Source of the DNA: an uncultured Bacteroides sp.
Lineage (GTDB): Bacteria; Bacteroidota; Bacteroidia; Bacteroidales; Bacteroidaceae
DNA: 64,000 nt
Reading direction: 5' to 3'
Assembly (NCBI GenBank): GCA_902492205.1
Contig: CABUKU010000001.1
Coordinates: 372,001-436,000 of the forward strand
The position numbers were made by a program, and so were the translations under genes. Shown here in pieces: positions 24,479 to 32,727 of this stretch; the stretch's first letter is position 1, and each line of letters starts with the position of its first letter. The notes below the pieces were generated by a model that saw only the letters and a list, made by a program, of their open reading frames with translations, was not told where the DNA came from and did not search any database.

Positions 24479-26542
24479 TCAACTCTTCTCAATTCTAATA
24501 CGTGCATCCACTGCAATGACATCTTTGTCCGTTGCCAGCAATGGGTTAATATCCATTTCTTTTATCTCGGTGGCAAAGCGGAGCAGGGAAGAAAGCCGCA
24601 CAATGATTTCGGCAAACTTATCTTCGTTAACTCCCTTTTGTCCACGAGTTCCCTGAATAATCTTGTAAGCCCGCAAAGAATGAATCATGGAGTATGCTTC
24701 TTCATAAGACAGCGGTGCAAGACCGGAAGATACATCTTTCAGCACTTCCACAAAGATACCTCCCAAACCGCAAAGCACCACGTGTCCGAACTTCTCTTCA
24801 TACTTGGCGCCGATAAACAATTCCGTGCCTTTCAACATCGGTTGAACCATGACGGAAGTCACTTCGGGAATCTTCATCATGCGGTCGAACTCCAATGCAA
24901 GGTGCTCTTCCGATTTGATGTTCAATACTACTCCTCCCACATCCGATTTATGGATAGGTCCTACCACTTTGGCAACAACCGGAAAGCCGCAACGGCGGGA
25001 AAAAGCGAGAATCTCCTCCTTTACTGGCGATACAAACTCGGGAACAACAGGAATGCCGGCGGCATGCAGAAGCGCCTGTACATAATGTGGCTCAATGTAA
25101 CCGTTTGCCGGAATCGAATCAATGATGCGGCGTATCTGTGGAACATCCACTCCAAACAATTCTATCTCTTTCACTGCCGGGGCGGGAACGTTCATAATGC
25201 GGGCAAGCGTAGTGCCGAGAGTCACTTCATCGGCAAAGTTCACGTGTCCTTTCTTCAGGAATACCTCCACTTCCTTTCCGGCTGTGTGGATGGACGGTAG
25301 CACCGGGAAGATAGGTTTCTTCGGAGCTATCATCTTTTGGTGAAGCACTTCGTACACATCATACATCTTCACCAGTCCCGGTGTGCCGAAGATTGCCATG
25401 ATGGCATCTATGTTGTCTAGCTTGTCCTCACAATAATCGAGTGCGGTTTTCAGGTTCTGCGGTGTGCCTGTTGCAAGGATATCTATCGGGTTTCCTACCG
25501 ATGCTCCCGGAAGCAACTGCTCTTTCAGTTCTTTGGCAAGTTCGCCTTCCAGCTTGGGAACGTTCATTCCTCCTTTGGATAAAGCGTCGGTGAGCATCAC
25601 TCCCGGACCTCCTGCATGGGTGACAATGGCAAAGTTTTTTCCTTTCAACGGCGGAAGTGTGAATACACAACCTGCCGTAGTCAGTTCCTCGCGGGAGAAA
25701 CAGCGCACAATGCCTGCCTTGCGGAAAAGAGCTTCGACAGCAGAATCCGAACTTGCAATGGCGCCTGTGTGTGAAGATGCGGCACGGCTTCCGCTTTCCG
25801 AGCTTCCTGCCTTAATAGCCGCAATGCGGCATCCTTTGCGGATAAGCGAAGAAGCGTGAAACAGCAACCGGTCGGGATCGCCTATGCTTTCTATATAAAG
25901 GAGTTTTATCTTGGAATCTTTCTCTGCGTCAAAGTGTTCATCCATGTATTGCAGCACATCTTCCACGCCGATCTGTTTGGCATTTCCCACAGACCACACA
26001 GAGTTGAATTGCAAACCTTTGGTCACAGCACTTTCAAGAATAAAGACAGCCGTTGCGCCCGAACTGGAAATCAAATCTACTCCTTGCGGATGCAATGTCG
26101 GGATAGGTTGGGTGAACACACTGTGGTGGCAAGTATTCAGCAGCCCGATGCAGTTTGGTCCGATCAATGCCGCACCATATTTGTCGGCGCTTTCCAGTAT
26201 CTTGTCTTCCAATAATGCTCCTTCGTGAGTCTCTTCGCCAAAGCCTGCCGATAAGATGATAAAAGCCCTTACCCCTTTATCCCGTGCAAGTGTTTCCACT
26301 GCATCCGGGCAAAGTGCCGCAGGAATGGCAAGCACGGCAAGGTCTGTTTGCGGAATGTCTTCCACACTCGCAAATGCTTTCACGCCTTGTACTTCTGTTT
26401 CTTTGGGATTCACAGCACGGAGTTCGCCTTTATACTTCCCGCTTATCAGATTTCTCAGAATAGCTCCTCCCGGTTTCTGTGTATTATTGGATGCACCTAC
26501 TACAACAATGCTCTCGGGGCATAGTAACTGCTTTGTTATCAT
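24479..26542 (-). CDS. ADP-forming acetate/acyl-CoA synthetase, fused alpha-beta
   Basis: The 687-residue cytoplasmic enzyme conserves energy by making ATP from acyl-CoA, ADP and Pi. In Bacteroides this could convert acetyl-CoA or branched acyl-CoA from the 2-oxoacid oxidoreductase into free acid plus ATP. Order of domains: CoA-binding Rossmann domain (about 8-130, starting VVVGASNNTQKPGG), succinyl-CoA-ligase-like domains (about 145-450, with SSHTGAIA, the segment of the phospho-accepting histidine) and an ATP-grasp beta part (about 470-687, VAKVVGPIHKSDVGGVVLNI). The alpha-beta fusion is the bacterial form. It faces the rpsO gene divergently across a repeat array. Confidence 0.92.
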   Translation of the reverse strand: MITKQLLCPESIVVVGASNNTQKPGGAILRNLISGKYKGELRAVNPKETEVQGVKAFASVEDIPQTDLAVLAIPAALCPDAVETLARDKGVRAFIILSAGFGEETHEGALLEDKILESADKYGAALIGPNCIGLLNTCHHSVFTQPIPTLHPQGVDLISSSGATAVFILESAVTKGLQFNSVWSVGNAKQIGVEDVLQYMDEHFDAEKDSKIKLLYIESIGDPDRLLFHASSLIRKGCRIAAIKAGSSESGSRAASSHTGAIASSDSAVEALFRKAGIVRCFSREELTTAGCVFTLPPLKGKNFAIVTHAGGPGVMLTDALSKGGMNVPKLEGELAKELKEQLLPGASVGNPIDILATGTPQNLKTALDYCEDKLDNIDAIMAIFGTPGLVKMYDVYEVLHQKMIAPKKPIFPVLPSIHTAGKEVEVFLKKGHVNFADEVTLGTTLARIMNVPAPAVKEIELFGVDVPQIRRIIDSIPANGYIEPHYVQALLHAAGIPVVPEFVSPVKEEILAFSRRCGFPVVAKVVGPIHKSDVGGVVLNIKSEEHLALEFDRMMKIPEVTSVMVQPMLKGTELFIGAKYEEKFGHVVLCGLGGIFVEVLKDVSSGLAPLSYEEAYSMIHSLRAYKIIQGTRGQKGVNEDKFAEIIVRLSSLLRFATEIKEMDINPLLATDKDVIAVDARIRIEKS

Positions 26543-26572
26543 AATGATAGTTTTAGATGAATACTAATGTGA

Positions 26573-26580
26573 CAAATATA
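26573..26580 (-). promoter_or_regulatory. -7 box of the acyl-CoA synthetase gene
   Basis: The complement reads TATATTTG, an exact TAnnTTTG, 31 bp from the start codon. No TTTG is apparent at -33. Confidence 0.5.
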
Positions 26581-26667
26581 CAATTATTTATTTTAATTTG
26601 TCATTTTCTGCCGAATAAGATTACTGAATGTATGGATAATCAGTCTTTTTTTTCTCGTCGATTTTAG

Positions 26668-26753
26668 TTCCTCACAACTGTGAGGAAACTTCTTCATATC
26701 TGTGCGCAAGCTTCCTCACGGTTGTGCGCAAACTTCCTCACGGCTATGAGGAA
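26668..26753. repeat. Tandem palindromic array C: four units, 22-bp period
   Basis: Units start at 26668, 26690, 26712 and 26734. Each has a left word near TTCCTCAC, a 3-bp centre and a right word TGTGAGGAA or TGTGCGCAA. Unit 1 is a perfect 9-bp-arm palindrome. The array is framed by the inverted pair TTTAGTTCCTCA (26663-26674) and TGAGGAACTAAA (26747-26758). Left and right words are shuffled between units: TGAGGAA in units 1 and 4, GCGCAA in units 2 and 3. Confidence 0.85.
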
Positions 26754-26870
26754 CTAAACTGTTCAGGGCGTTTGTCAAAATATGAACGGCAAACGATTAA
26801 ATAGTACTGATTAAATACAGAAAAACTTCTGATGAATAGCTGTTTTACTGAAATAATTCTGTATAAATGC

Positions 26871-26900
26871 TTGTGATATAAAAGATAATGCTTACCTTTG
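26871..26900 (+). promoter_or_regulatory. Promoter of rpsO
   Basis: TTG (26871-26873), a 19-bp spacer and TACCTTTG (26893-26900) fit the consensus. The ATG at 26898 in the same frame overlaps this box and cannot be the start. Confidence 0.75.
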
Positions 26901-26945
26901 CACGCTCAAAGCAATATTTATATATCAAAACAAAATCTAAGAATT

Positions 26946-27215
26946 ATGTATTTAGATGCAGCTAAAAAAGAAGAAATCTTTGCGAAGTACGGAAAGTCTA
27001 ATACTGATACTGGCTCAGCTGAGGCCCAGATAGCTTTATTTTCATACCGTATTTCACACCTGACTGAGCACTTGCGCAGCAACAGAAAAGATTATAGCAC
27101 AGAGAGATCATTGACAATGTTGGTAGGAAAGCGTCGCAGACTGTTGAACTACTTGAAAGACAAAGATATCAACAGATATCGTGCCATTGTTAAGGAACTC
27201 GGCTTAAGAAAGTAA
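26946..27215 (+). CDS. rpsO: 30S ribosomal protein S15
   Basis: The 89-residue protein binds 16S rRNA helices 20-22 early in 30S assembly. It has the S15 blocks KYGKSNTDTGSAEAQIALFS, ISHLTEHLRSNRKDYSTERSL and GKRRRLLNYLKDKDINRYR. The start at 26946 gives the standard length and lies 45 bp downstream of the -7 box. The leader is short, so an S15 autoregulatory pseudoknot cannot be asserted. A hairpin terminator closes the gene. Confidence 0.97.
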   Translation: MYLDAAKKEEIFAKYGKSNTDTGSAEAQIALFSYRISHLTEHLRSNRKDYSTERSLTMLVGKRRRLLNYLKDKDINRYRAIVKELGLRK

Positions 27216-27240
27216 GTTTCTTTACTTGCAAAGACATTAA

Positions 27241-27278
27241 AAGGTTATCATCCCGATGGGTGATAACCTTTTTTTTGT
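27241..27278 (+). terminator. Intrinsic terminator of rpsO
   Basis: AAGGTTATCATCC and GGGTGATAACCTT form a stem around CGAT and are followed by eight T. Confidence 0.92.
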
Positions 27279-27298
27279 GATAAATTTATAGCTATTAG

Positions 27299-27329
27299 TT
27301 GCTGAAAGTTAAAGTTTTAGTTACATTTG
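27299..27329 (+). promoter_or_regulatory. Promoter of the cupin regulator/acyl-CoA ligase operon
   Basis: TTG (27299-27301), a 20-bp spacer and TACATTTG (27322-27329) fit the consensus, 37 bp before the ATG. Confidence 0.7.
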
Positions 27330-27366
27330 CGCCTCAGTGGTTACAGATTAATATAAAACTAATAAT

Positions 27367-27942
27367 ATGGACAATAGCAAGATTGTGGGGGAAAAGATTA
27401 AGTCTCTCCGTGAAACGAAAGAAATCAGTGTCGAAGAATTGGCAGAACGCTCGGGGTTATCATTGGAACAAGTGCAGAGAATTGAACAAAATGTAGATTT
27501 GCCTTGTCTTGCTCCGCTAATCAAAATAGCCCGTGTATTGGGTGTCCGCTTAGGCACTTTCCTTGATGATCAGGATGAACTCGGACCGGTAGTTTGCCGT
27601 AAGTCCGAATCAAACGACTCTATCAGTTTCTCAAACAATTCTACGCATTCACGCCGTCACATGCAATATCATTCGCTGTCTAAAGCGAAAGCCGACCGTC
27701 ACATGGAGCCGTTTATCATTGACGTAGCTGCAACTTCCGAAACAGATTTTGTTCTTTCTTCACACGAAGGTGAAGAGTTCATCATGGTAATGGAGGGAGT
27801 AATGGAAATCAGTTACGGCAAAAATACCTATGTGCTCGAAGAAGGCGACAGCATTTATTATGATTCTATCGTACCTCATCATGTGCATGCTTTTGAGGGA
27901 CAGGCTGCCAAGATACTGGCAGTGATTTATACACCTATTTAA
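27367..27942 (+). CDS. XRE-family regulator with C-terminal cupin domain
   Basis: The 191-residue protein has an N-terminal helix-turn-helix (about 8-65, VGEKIKSLRETKEISVEELAERSGLS) and a C-terminal cupin-2 domain (about 115-190, with FVLSSHEGEEFIMVMEG and LEEGDSIYYDSIVPHHVHAFEG). The cupin likely binds a small ligand that controls DNA binding. It is cotranscribed with an acyl-CoA ligase 16 bp downstream, so the natural guess is that it senses a fatty or aromatic acid or its CoA ester and controls this operon, possibly its own promoter. The ligand is not known. Confidence 0.9.
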   Translation: MDNSKIVGEKIKSLRETKEISVEELAERSGLSLEQVQRIEQNVDLPCLAPLIKIARVLGVRLGTFLDDQDELGPVVCRKSESNDSISFSNNSTHSRRHMQYHSLSKAKADRHMEPFIIDVAATSETDFVLSSHEGEEFIMVMEGVMEISYGKNTYVLEEGDSIYYDSIVPHHVHAFEGQAAKILAVIYTPI

Positions 27943-27958
27943 TAACGGGGCATTAAAC

Positions 27959-29608
27959 ATGGAATTATTCGACAGAACTCTTGGGGGATGGCTTGAACAT
28001 TGGGCTGAAATTACTCCCGATAAGGAATACATTGTATATTCCGACCGTAATCTCCGTTTCACGTGGAAGCAGTTTAACGAACGGGTGGACAATATGGCAA
28101 AAGGGTTGCTTGCTATCGGGGTTACTAAAGGTTCGCACGTGGGGCTTTGGGCATCGAATGTACCCGATTGGCTGACTTTTCTTTATGCCTGTGCCAAGAT
28201 AGGTGCGGTGTGTGTCACGGTGAACACAAACTATAAGCAGTCTGAATTGGAATACCTGTGCGAAAACTCCGACATGCATACTCTTTGCATTGTAAACGGG
28301 GAAAAGGACAGCGATTTTGTTCAGATGACCTATACCATGCTTCCCGAGTTAAAGACTTGCCAGCGCGGGCATTTGGATAGTAAACGTTTCCCGCGGATGA
28401 AGAATGTTATCTATGTGGGACAGGAAAAGTTCCGTGGAATGTACAACACCGCCGAAATTCTTTTGCTTGGCGATAATGTGGACGATTCCAAACTGACTGA
28501 AGCAAAGAAACAGGTGAACTGCCACGACATAGTCAACATGCAATACACCTCCGGCACCACCGGATTCCCGAAAGGGGTGATGCTTTCTCATCATAATATT
28601 GCCAATAACGGTTTCCTTACAGGTGAGCACATGAAGTTCACAGCCGATGACAAACTCTGCTGCTGTGTTCCTTTGTTCCACTGCTTTGGTGTGGTATTGG
28701 CTTCCATGAATGTATTGACTCACGGCTGCACTCAGGTAATGACGGAACGATTTGATCCGTTGCTTGTGCTTGCTTCCATTCATAAAGAACGCTGTACGGC
28801 TGTTTATGGTGTTCCCACTATGTTTATCGCCGAATTGAATCATCCCATGTTCGATATGTTCGACTTGACTTGCTTGCGCACCGGTATTATGGCGGGATCG
28901 CTTTGTCCGGTAGAGCTGATGAAGAAGGTGGAAGAAAAGATGCATATGAAGGTGACAAGTGTGTATGGCTTGACGGAAACATCGCCGGGTATGACACACA
29001 GCCGCATTGATGATCCTGCGGAAGCGCGTTGGAATACTGTCGGACGTGACTTTGAATTTACCGAAGTAAAGGTCATTGATCCCGAAACGGGAGAAGAATG
29101 CCCCGTAGGAGTACAAGGTGAAATGTGTAATCGCGGCTATAATACCATGAAAGGATATTATAAAAATCTACAGGCAACGGCCGAGGTGATTGATAAGAAC
29201 GGTTTCCTTCATTCGGGAGATTTGGGAGTAATGGATAAAGACGGTTATTACCGCATTACAGGACGTATCAAAGATATGATTATCCGCGGAGGTGAGAATA
29301 TTTATCCTCGTGAGATAGAAGAATTCTTGTATCAGTTCCCCGGTGTGAAAGACGTTCAGGTTGCCGGTATTCCTTCAAAGAAATATGGTGAGGAAGTCGG
29401 TGCTTTCATTATCCTGCATGACGGAGTGGATGTGCACGAATCTGATATTAAGGAGTTTTGCAAAGGCAAGATTTCCCGTTACAAGATACCTAAGTATATC
29501 TTCTTCATTAAGGAGTTTCCGATGACAGGCAGTGGAAAGATCCAGAAGTTCAAACTGAAAGATGTAGGTTTGCAGCTTTGTGCCGAACAGGGAATAGAAA
29601 TTATCTGA
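27959..29608 (+). CDS. AMP-forming acyl-CoA synthetase (AMP-binding family)
   Basis: The 549-residue enzyme activates a carboxylic acid through an acyl-adenylate to acyl-CoA. The ATP loop YTSGTTGFPKGV is at 196-207. VYGLTETSPGMT and the hinge region YRITGRIKDMIIRGGENIYP are intact, and the C-terminal catalytic lysine lies in MTGSGKIQKFKLKD. It looks like the medium/long-chain FadD or FadK type rather than acetyl-CoA synthetase. No beta-oxidation genes lie nearby, so lipid turnover or uptake is a more cautious role than fatty-acid catabolism. A terminator hairpin follows. Confidence 0.92.
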   Translation: MELFDRTLGGWLEHWAEITPDKEYIVYSDRNLRFTWKQFNERVDNMAKGLLAIGVTKGSHVGLWASNVPDWLTFLYACAKIGAVCVTVNTNYKQSELEYLCENSDMHTLCIVNGEKDSDFVQMTYTMLPELKTCQRGHLDSKRFPRMKNVIYVGQEKFRGMYNTAEILLLGDNVDDSKLTEAKKQVNCHDIVNMQYTSGTTGFPKGVMLSHHNIANNGFLTGEHMKFTADDKLCCCVPLFHCFGVVLASMNVLTHGCTQVMTERFDPLLVLASIHKERCTAVYGVPTMFIAELNHPMFDMFDLTCLRTGIMAGSLCPVELMKKVEEKMHMKVTSVYGLTETSPGMTHSRIDDPAEARWNTVGRDFEFTEVKVIDPETGEECPVGVQGEMCNRGYNTMKGYYKNLQATAEVIDKNGFLHSGDLGVMDKDGYYRITGRIKDMIIRGGENIYPREIEEFLYQFPGVKDVQVAGIPSKKYGEEVGAFIILHDGVDVHESDIKEFCKGKISRYKIPKYIFFIKEFPMTGSGKIQKFKLKDVGLQLCAEQGIEII

Positions 29609-29618
29609 TGATATATAG

Positions 29619-29646
29619 CAAGGGCGGATGTGAATATCCGCCCTTG
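29619..29646. terminator. Bidirectional terminator between acyl-CoA ligase and hybrid kinase
   Basis: CAAGGGCGGAT and ATCCGCCCTTG form a strong G/C-rich stem around GTGAAT. The T-rich right flank suits the plus-strand gene. The convergent kinase gene ends a few bases to the right. Confidence 0.85.
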
Positions 29647-29651
29647 TTGTT

Positions 29652-31280
29652 TTATTCTGTTATATACTTGGATAATACTTTCTTTAGTTCTGTCACGGCA
29701 ATGGGTTTGGTAATAAAATCATTGCATCCTGCGTTGAGTGCTTCTTTCTTATCTGTATCGAAAGCAAATGCCGTTAATGCAATGATAGGGATTTCCAATG
29801 ACAGTTCCCGGATTATCTCAGTAGCTTCCAAGCCATCCATTTCCGGCATTTTGATGTCCATTAATATTATGTCGGGACTTTCGGACTTAAATAAGTCAAT
29901 TGCTTCAATTCCGTTGTGGGCACGATATAATTGATACTTCTTGCCAAGCAACGCTTTTAGCAGCAAATAGTTGCTGTCTATGTCTTCGGCGATTAATATA
30001 CTTTTTCTGGCGTTATTTGTTTCTATGTGTGGTGTGATTGTTTTGGTTTCTTCGTTCATATCTTTTTTCTCTTGTGTATTTTTCTTTGTGTAGGGTACTG
30101 AGAAGTGGAAAATAGATCCTCGTCCTTCTATTGATTCCACCCAGATGTTGCCGCCGATCTTTTCCACAATCATTTTGCAAATGGCTAATCCCAGCCCTGT
30201 GCCTTGTGCGAAGCTGTTCAGTTTGACAAAACGTGAAAAGATATGTTCCACTCTTTCGTGTGGAATGCCTATGCCGGTATCTTTTACATAGAATTCGATA
30301 ACGTCTTCTTTCCGGTAGAAACCGAAGCGTATATTCCCTTCATGGGTGAACTTTATAGCATTGGTAATCAAGTTGGTGATAACCTGTGCCAATCTGTTGG
30401 GATCTGTAATAAGTGTTATGTCTTCTTCATTCTCTTCAAAGATGAGTGAAACTCCCGGTTGGGTTTTATTTTGCTGGGTTTCGTAGATACATTTGCATAA
30501 TTCGATAGGTTTGGTAGGTCTGTTAATGAATTCAAGAGTACCTGCTTCTATCTTTGATAAGTCGAGGATGTCGTTAATCAGTTGTAATAGCAAACCTGCA
30601 TTATTGTCAATGATCTCGGAATATTGTTGCCTTTCTTCATTGCTTTCTGATTCGTTGAGCAGCTTGGCAAAACCTACAATAGCATTGAGGGGAGTGCGGA
30701 TTTCGTGGCTCATATTGGCAAGGAAAGCCGATTTCAGTTTATCCGATTGTTCCGCTTTTATCTTTGCTGCAATTAGTTCTTTGGTGGTTTTATTGAGTGC
30801 CTCTTGTGCTTTAACCGTTTCCGTCACATCGCGGCACATAATGAGAACATATTCTTGGTCGAGTGGGAAGATCCGGTTTTCATAGTGATGCAGTTCGCCG
30901 TCTACAATCAAATCGTGATGGGCAGTGGAACATTTTCCGGTCTTAATAACTTTAATGAGATTTTGCTTGATGTTGTTATATGCTTCGGGAGGAACGATTT
31001 CCGACATGTGCATGCCTATTAATTGTTCTCCGGGTTGCCCCACATGGTTTGTTTCTTCGGAAGAGGCCAGGTCTACCAATATTTCCGAATGGGAGAATAC
31101 CGTCAGCATATCGGGAAGTGCCCCTAATATATCAATCGCATATTTTTCTTTGAAACGCTGTTGAGCAGCTTTTGGGCTTTGGACCTTTTGTATCTGTTCA
31201 GAGAGCAATTTGTTTTGGGATTCAAGTTCCTTGATTCTTTCAACTAATTCTTCTTTGGATAAATTGAGGTATGATTCCAT
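29652..31280 (-). CDS. Cytoplasmic hybrid histidine kinase, PAS-HisKA-HATPase-REC
   Basis: Starting at the ATG at 31280, the protein has 542 residues. A coiled N-terminus (about 5-35) leads to a PAS domain (about 48-158) and HisKA with phospho-His192 (ANMSHEIRTPLNAIVGF). HATPase follows, with NLITNAIKFT, DTGIGI and GTGLGLAI, and a receiver domain (about 424-540) with acceptor Asp475 (ILMDIKMPEMDG). There is no signal peptide or membrane helix and no DNA-binding output, so phosphate must go to a separate Hpt/response regulator. A longer reading frame starts at 31343, but the -7 box at 31312-31319 supports the shorter start. A related kinase lies at 54630-57113. Confidence 0.9.
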   Translation of the reverse strand: MESYLNLSKEELVERIKELESQNKLLSEQIQKVQSPKAAQQRFKEKYAIDILGALPDMLTVFSHSEILVDLASSEETNHVGQPGEQLIGMHMSEIVPPEAYNNIKQNLIKVIKTGKCSTAHHDLIVDGELHHYENRIFPLDQEYVLIMCRDVTETVKAQEALNKTTKELIAAKIKAEQSDKLKSAFLANMSHEIRTPLNAIVGFAKLLNESESNEERQQYSEIIDNNAGLLLQLINDILDLSKIEAGTLEFINRPTKPIELCKCIYETQQNKTQPGVSLIFEENEEDITLITDPNRLAQVITNLITNAIKFTHEGNIRFGFYRKEDVIEFYVKDTGIGIPHERVEHIFSRFVKLNSFAQGTGLGLAICKMIVEKIGGNIWVESIEGRGSIFHFSVPYTKKNTQEKKDMNEETKTITPHIETNNARKSILIAEDIDSNYLLLKALLGKKYQLYRAHNGIEAIDLFKSESPDIILMDIKMPEMDGLEATEIIRELSLEIPIIALTAFAFDTDKKEALNAGCNDFITKPIAVTELKKVLSKYITE

Positions 31281-31311
31281 GGTATTTGCACATTGCGGAT
31301 TGATATAATTA

Positions 31312-31319
31312 CAAATATA
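31312..31319 (-). promoter_or_regulatory. -7 box of the PAS hybrid kinase gene
   Basis: The complement reads TATATTTG, 32 bp upstream of the chosen ATG. The -33 position falls at the edge of the perfect inverted repeat 31339-31401. Confidence 0.55.
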
Positions 31320-31338
31320 TAATATATTATTTAAATAG

Positions 31339-31401
31339 AACACGAATTACATGCTTTAACATTGTATTTTTATTACACAATGAAAACATGTAATTCGTGT
31401 T
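31339..31401. repeat. Perfect 15-bp inverted repeat between luxS and the kinase
   Basis: AACACGAATTACATG (31339-31353) and CATGTAATTCGTGTT (31387-31401) are exact inverted copies around a 33-nt loop that contains a second dyad CATTGT/ACAATG. It could be the pfs-luxS terminator (the minus-strand 3' flank is A/T-rich but lacks a clean U-run) or an operator at the kinase promoter. Confidence 0.7.
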
Positions 31402-31431
31402 TTGATATGGAAATAATAAACTCTAGGTTTT

Positions 31432-31911
31432 CTACCCGGGATAAACTAAATTAGCATCCGTCATATGTTCTAACACCTCATGCAGATATTTGGCAGATTC
31501 CCATTTCGCCATAGGAAGGTCATGCAGCAAGCAATTGCCGCAATCTTTCGGGGCTGTGCCGGGAACTTCTCCTTCATATTCGGCTACAAAACGAAAAGTT
31601 TCCTGCATAAGTTCTACAATGTCTTTGGATTGCAAGTCGCCTTTCATTAATAAATAGTTACCGGTGAGGCATCCCATCGGTCCCCAATATACAATTTTGT
31701 CTGCCCATACAGGATGGTTGCGCAGATAGGTTGCTGCCAGATGCTCGATAGTGTGTAATGCACCTTGTCCTAAAGCCGGCTCACGGTTAGGCTCTTTCAT
31801 GCGAATATCAAATGTAGTTACTGTTTCTCCGCCTATCTGGTCTTTGCGTGACACATAGATTCCGCGTAGAAGGCGAATGTGGTCAATGGTAAAACTGGGT
31901 ATTGTTTTCAT
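31432..31911 (-). CDS. luxS: S-ribosylhomocysteine lyase
   Basis: The 159-residue enzyme splits S-ribosylhomocysteine into homocysteine and DPD, the precursor of autoinducer-2. The metal-binding HTIEH gives His53 and His57, Cys124 is the third ligand, and Cys81 (GPMGCLTG) is the catalytic acid/base. The start at 31911 gives MKTIPSFTIDHIRLL and the usual length; the longer frame to 31962 would overlap the upstream gene. It follows the nucleosidase gene by 16 bp, so the two steps of SAH recycling are cotranscribed. Confidence 0.97.
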   Translation of the reverse strand: MKTIPSFTIDHIRLLRGIYVSRKDQIGGETVTTFDIRMKEPNREPALGQGALHTIEHLAATYLRNHPVWADKIVYWGPMGCLTGNYLLMKGDLQSKDIVELMQETFRFVAEYEGEVPGTAPKDCGNCLLHDLPMAKWESAKYLHEVLEHMTDANLVYPG

Positions 31912-31927
31912 ATTCTTTATTGCTTTA

Positions 31928-32626
31928 TTAAATTTCGTTTGGTAAAGAAGAGAGGAAAGCATGGGTTACTTTGAAGGAACGGTCGGCCATTTCTCCCCAG
32001 AAATTAAGATATTGCTCAAAATGGTTATCCGTTCCCGGAGTATCACTGATAATGCGGAAGCTGATAAACGGAACCTTGAACAAATGGCAAACATGTGCTA
32101 TGGCTCCCGATTCCATATCTACTGCCAGACCTTCGGGAAAGGCGGCTTTAATGGTATCAAGCTCTTGGCGATCGGTTATGAATTTGTCTCCACTGCAAAT
32201 CAGTCCGCTATGTATGTTTGTTATTTCCTGCTCTAACTGAGTGGCATGTTCTAATAATGTTGAGTTTCCTTCAAAGTAAAGAGGTAAACCTTGCATTTGT
32301 CCGTAGGCATTCCCGTCTCCGCACCACACATCATGGTATACAATTTGGTTGCTTACCACTACATCCATTACTTTCAGGCAAGTGTCTATGCCACCTGCTA
32401 CTCCTGTACTGATAATGCAGTCCGGTTCACAGACACGTATAAGTTCCGTTGTCCCGACAGCGGCATTTACTTTTCCTATTCCGCATTGGGTAAGGATGAA
32501 TGTGTTATCGCCTATATTGCCTTCCATGAAACGAAAGCCTTTGTCTGTCTTTTCAACCTTGCTTTCTAATAGTCCGATTAGCTGCTCATGTTCAACATCC
32601 ATGGCGCTTATTACTCCTATTCTCAT
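31928..32626 (-). CDS. mtnN: 5'-methylthioadenosine/S-adenosylhomocysteine nucleosidase
   Basis: The 232-residue enzyme (also called Pfs) removes adenine from SAH and methylthioadenosine. The phosphorylase fold is shown by the start IGVISAMDVEHEQL, GVAGGI, the ribose-binding VDMESGAIAHVC and the catalytic aspartate in FRIISDTPG. Its product S-ribosylhomocysteine is the LuxS substrate, and luxS is next in the operon. Confidence 0.96.
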   Translation of the reverse strand: MRIGVISAMDVEHEQLIGLLESKVEKTDKGFRFMEGNIGDNTFILTQCGIGKVNAAVGTTELIRVCEPDCIISTGVAGGIDTCLKVMDVVVSNQIVYHDVWCGDGNAYGQMQGLPLYFEGNSTLLEHATQLEQEITNIHSGLICSGDKFITDRQELDTIKAAFPEGLAVDMESGAIAHVCHLFKVPFISFRIISDTPGTDNHFEQYLNFWGEMADRSFKVTHAFLSSLPNEI

Positions 32627-32649
32627 ATTTCCTTTAATGTTTAGAATTG

Positions 32650-32657
32650 CAAATGTA
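32650..32657 (-). promoter_or_regulatory. -7 box of the pfs-luxS operon
   Basis: The complement reads TACATTTG, 24 bp upstream of the start codon. It lies back-to-back with the YfhO promoter. Confidence 0.6.
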
Positions 32658-32690
32658 GTGTTTTTCTATGGAAAATACGGGAGTAAGTGC

Positions 32691-32698
32691 TATCTTTG
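32691..32698 (+). promoter_or_regulatory. -7 box of the YfhO gene
   Basis: TATCTTTG matches TAnnTTTG, 29 bp before the ATG at 32728. Confidence 0.65.
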
Positions 32699-32727
32699 TG
32701 CGCTAACATTAAATAATATAGATAGTT

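Larger units (their letters stand above)
26543..26945. other. Divergent intergenic region with repeat array C
   Basis: This 403-bp gap separates the acyl-CoA synthetase and rpsO. It contains the minus-strand -7 box, a T-rich stretch, the 22-bp palindromic array, an unremarkable A/T-rich segment (26759-26870) and the rpsO promoter. No ORF is credible. Confidence 0.6.

Noticed and set aside
26898..26945. N-terminal extension of rpsO
   Set aside because: The upstream ATG overlaps the -7 box, and S15 has its standard 89 residues from 26946.
31281..31343. Longer start of the PAS hybrid kinase
   Set aside because: A TATATTTG -7 box lies inside this stretch, so the mRNA would start downstream of that ATG.
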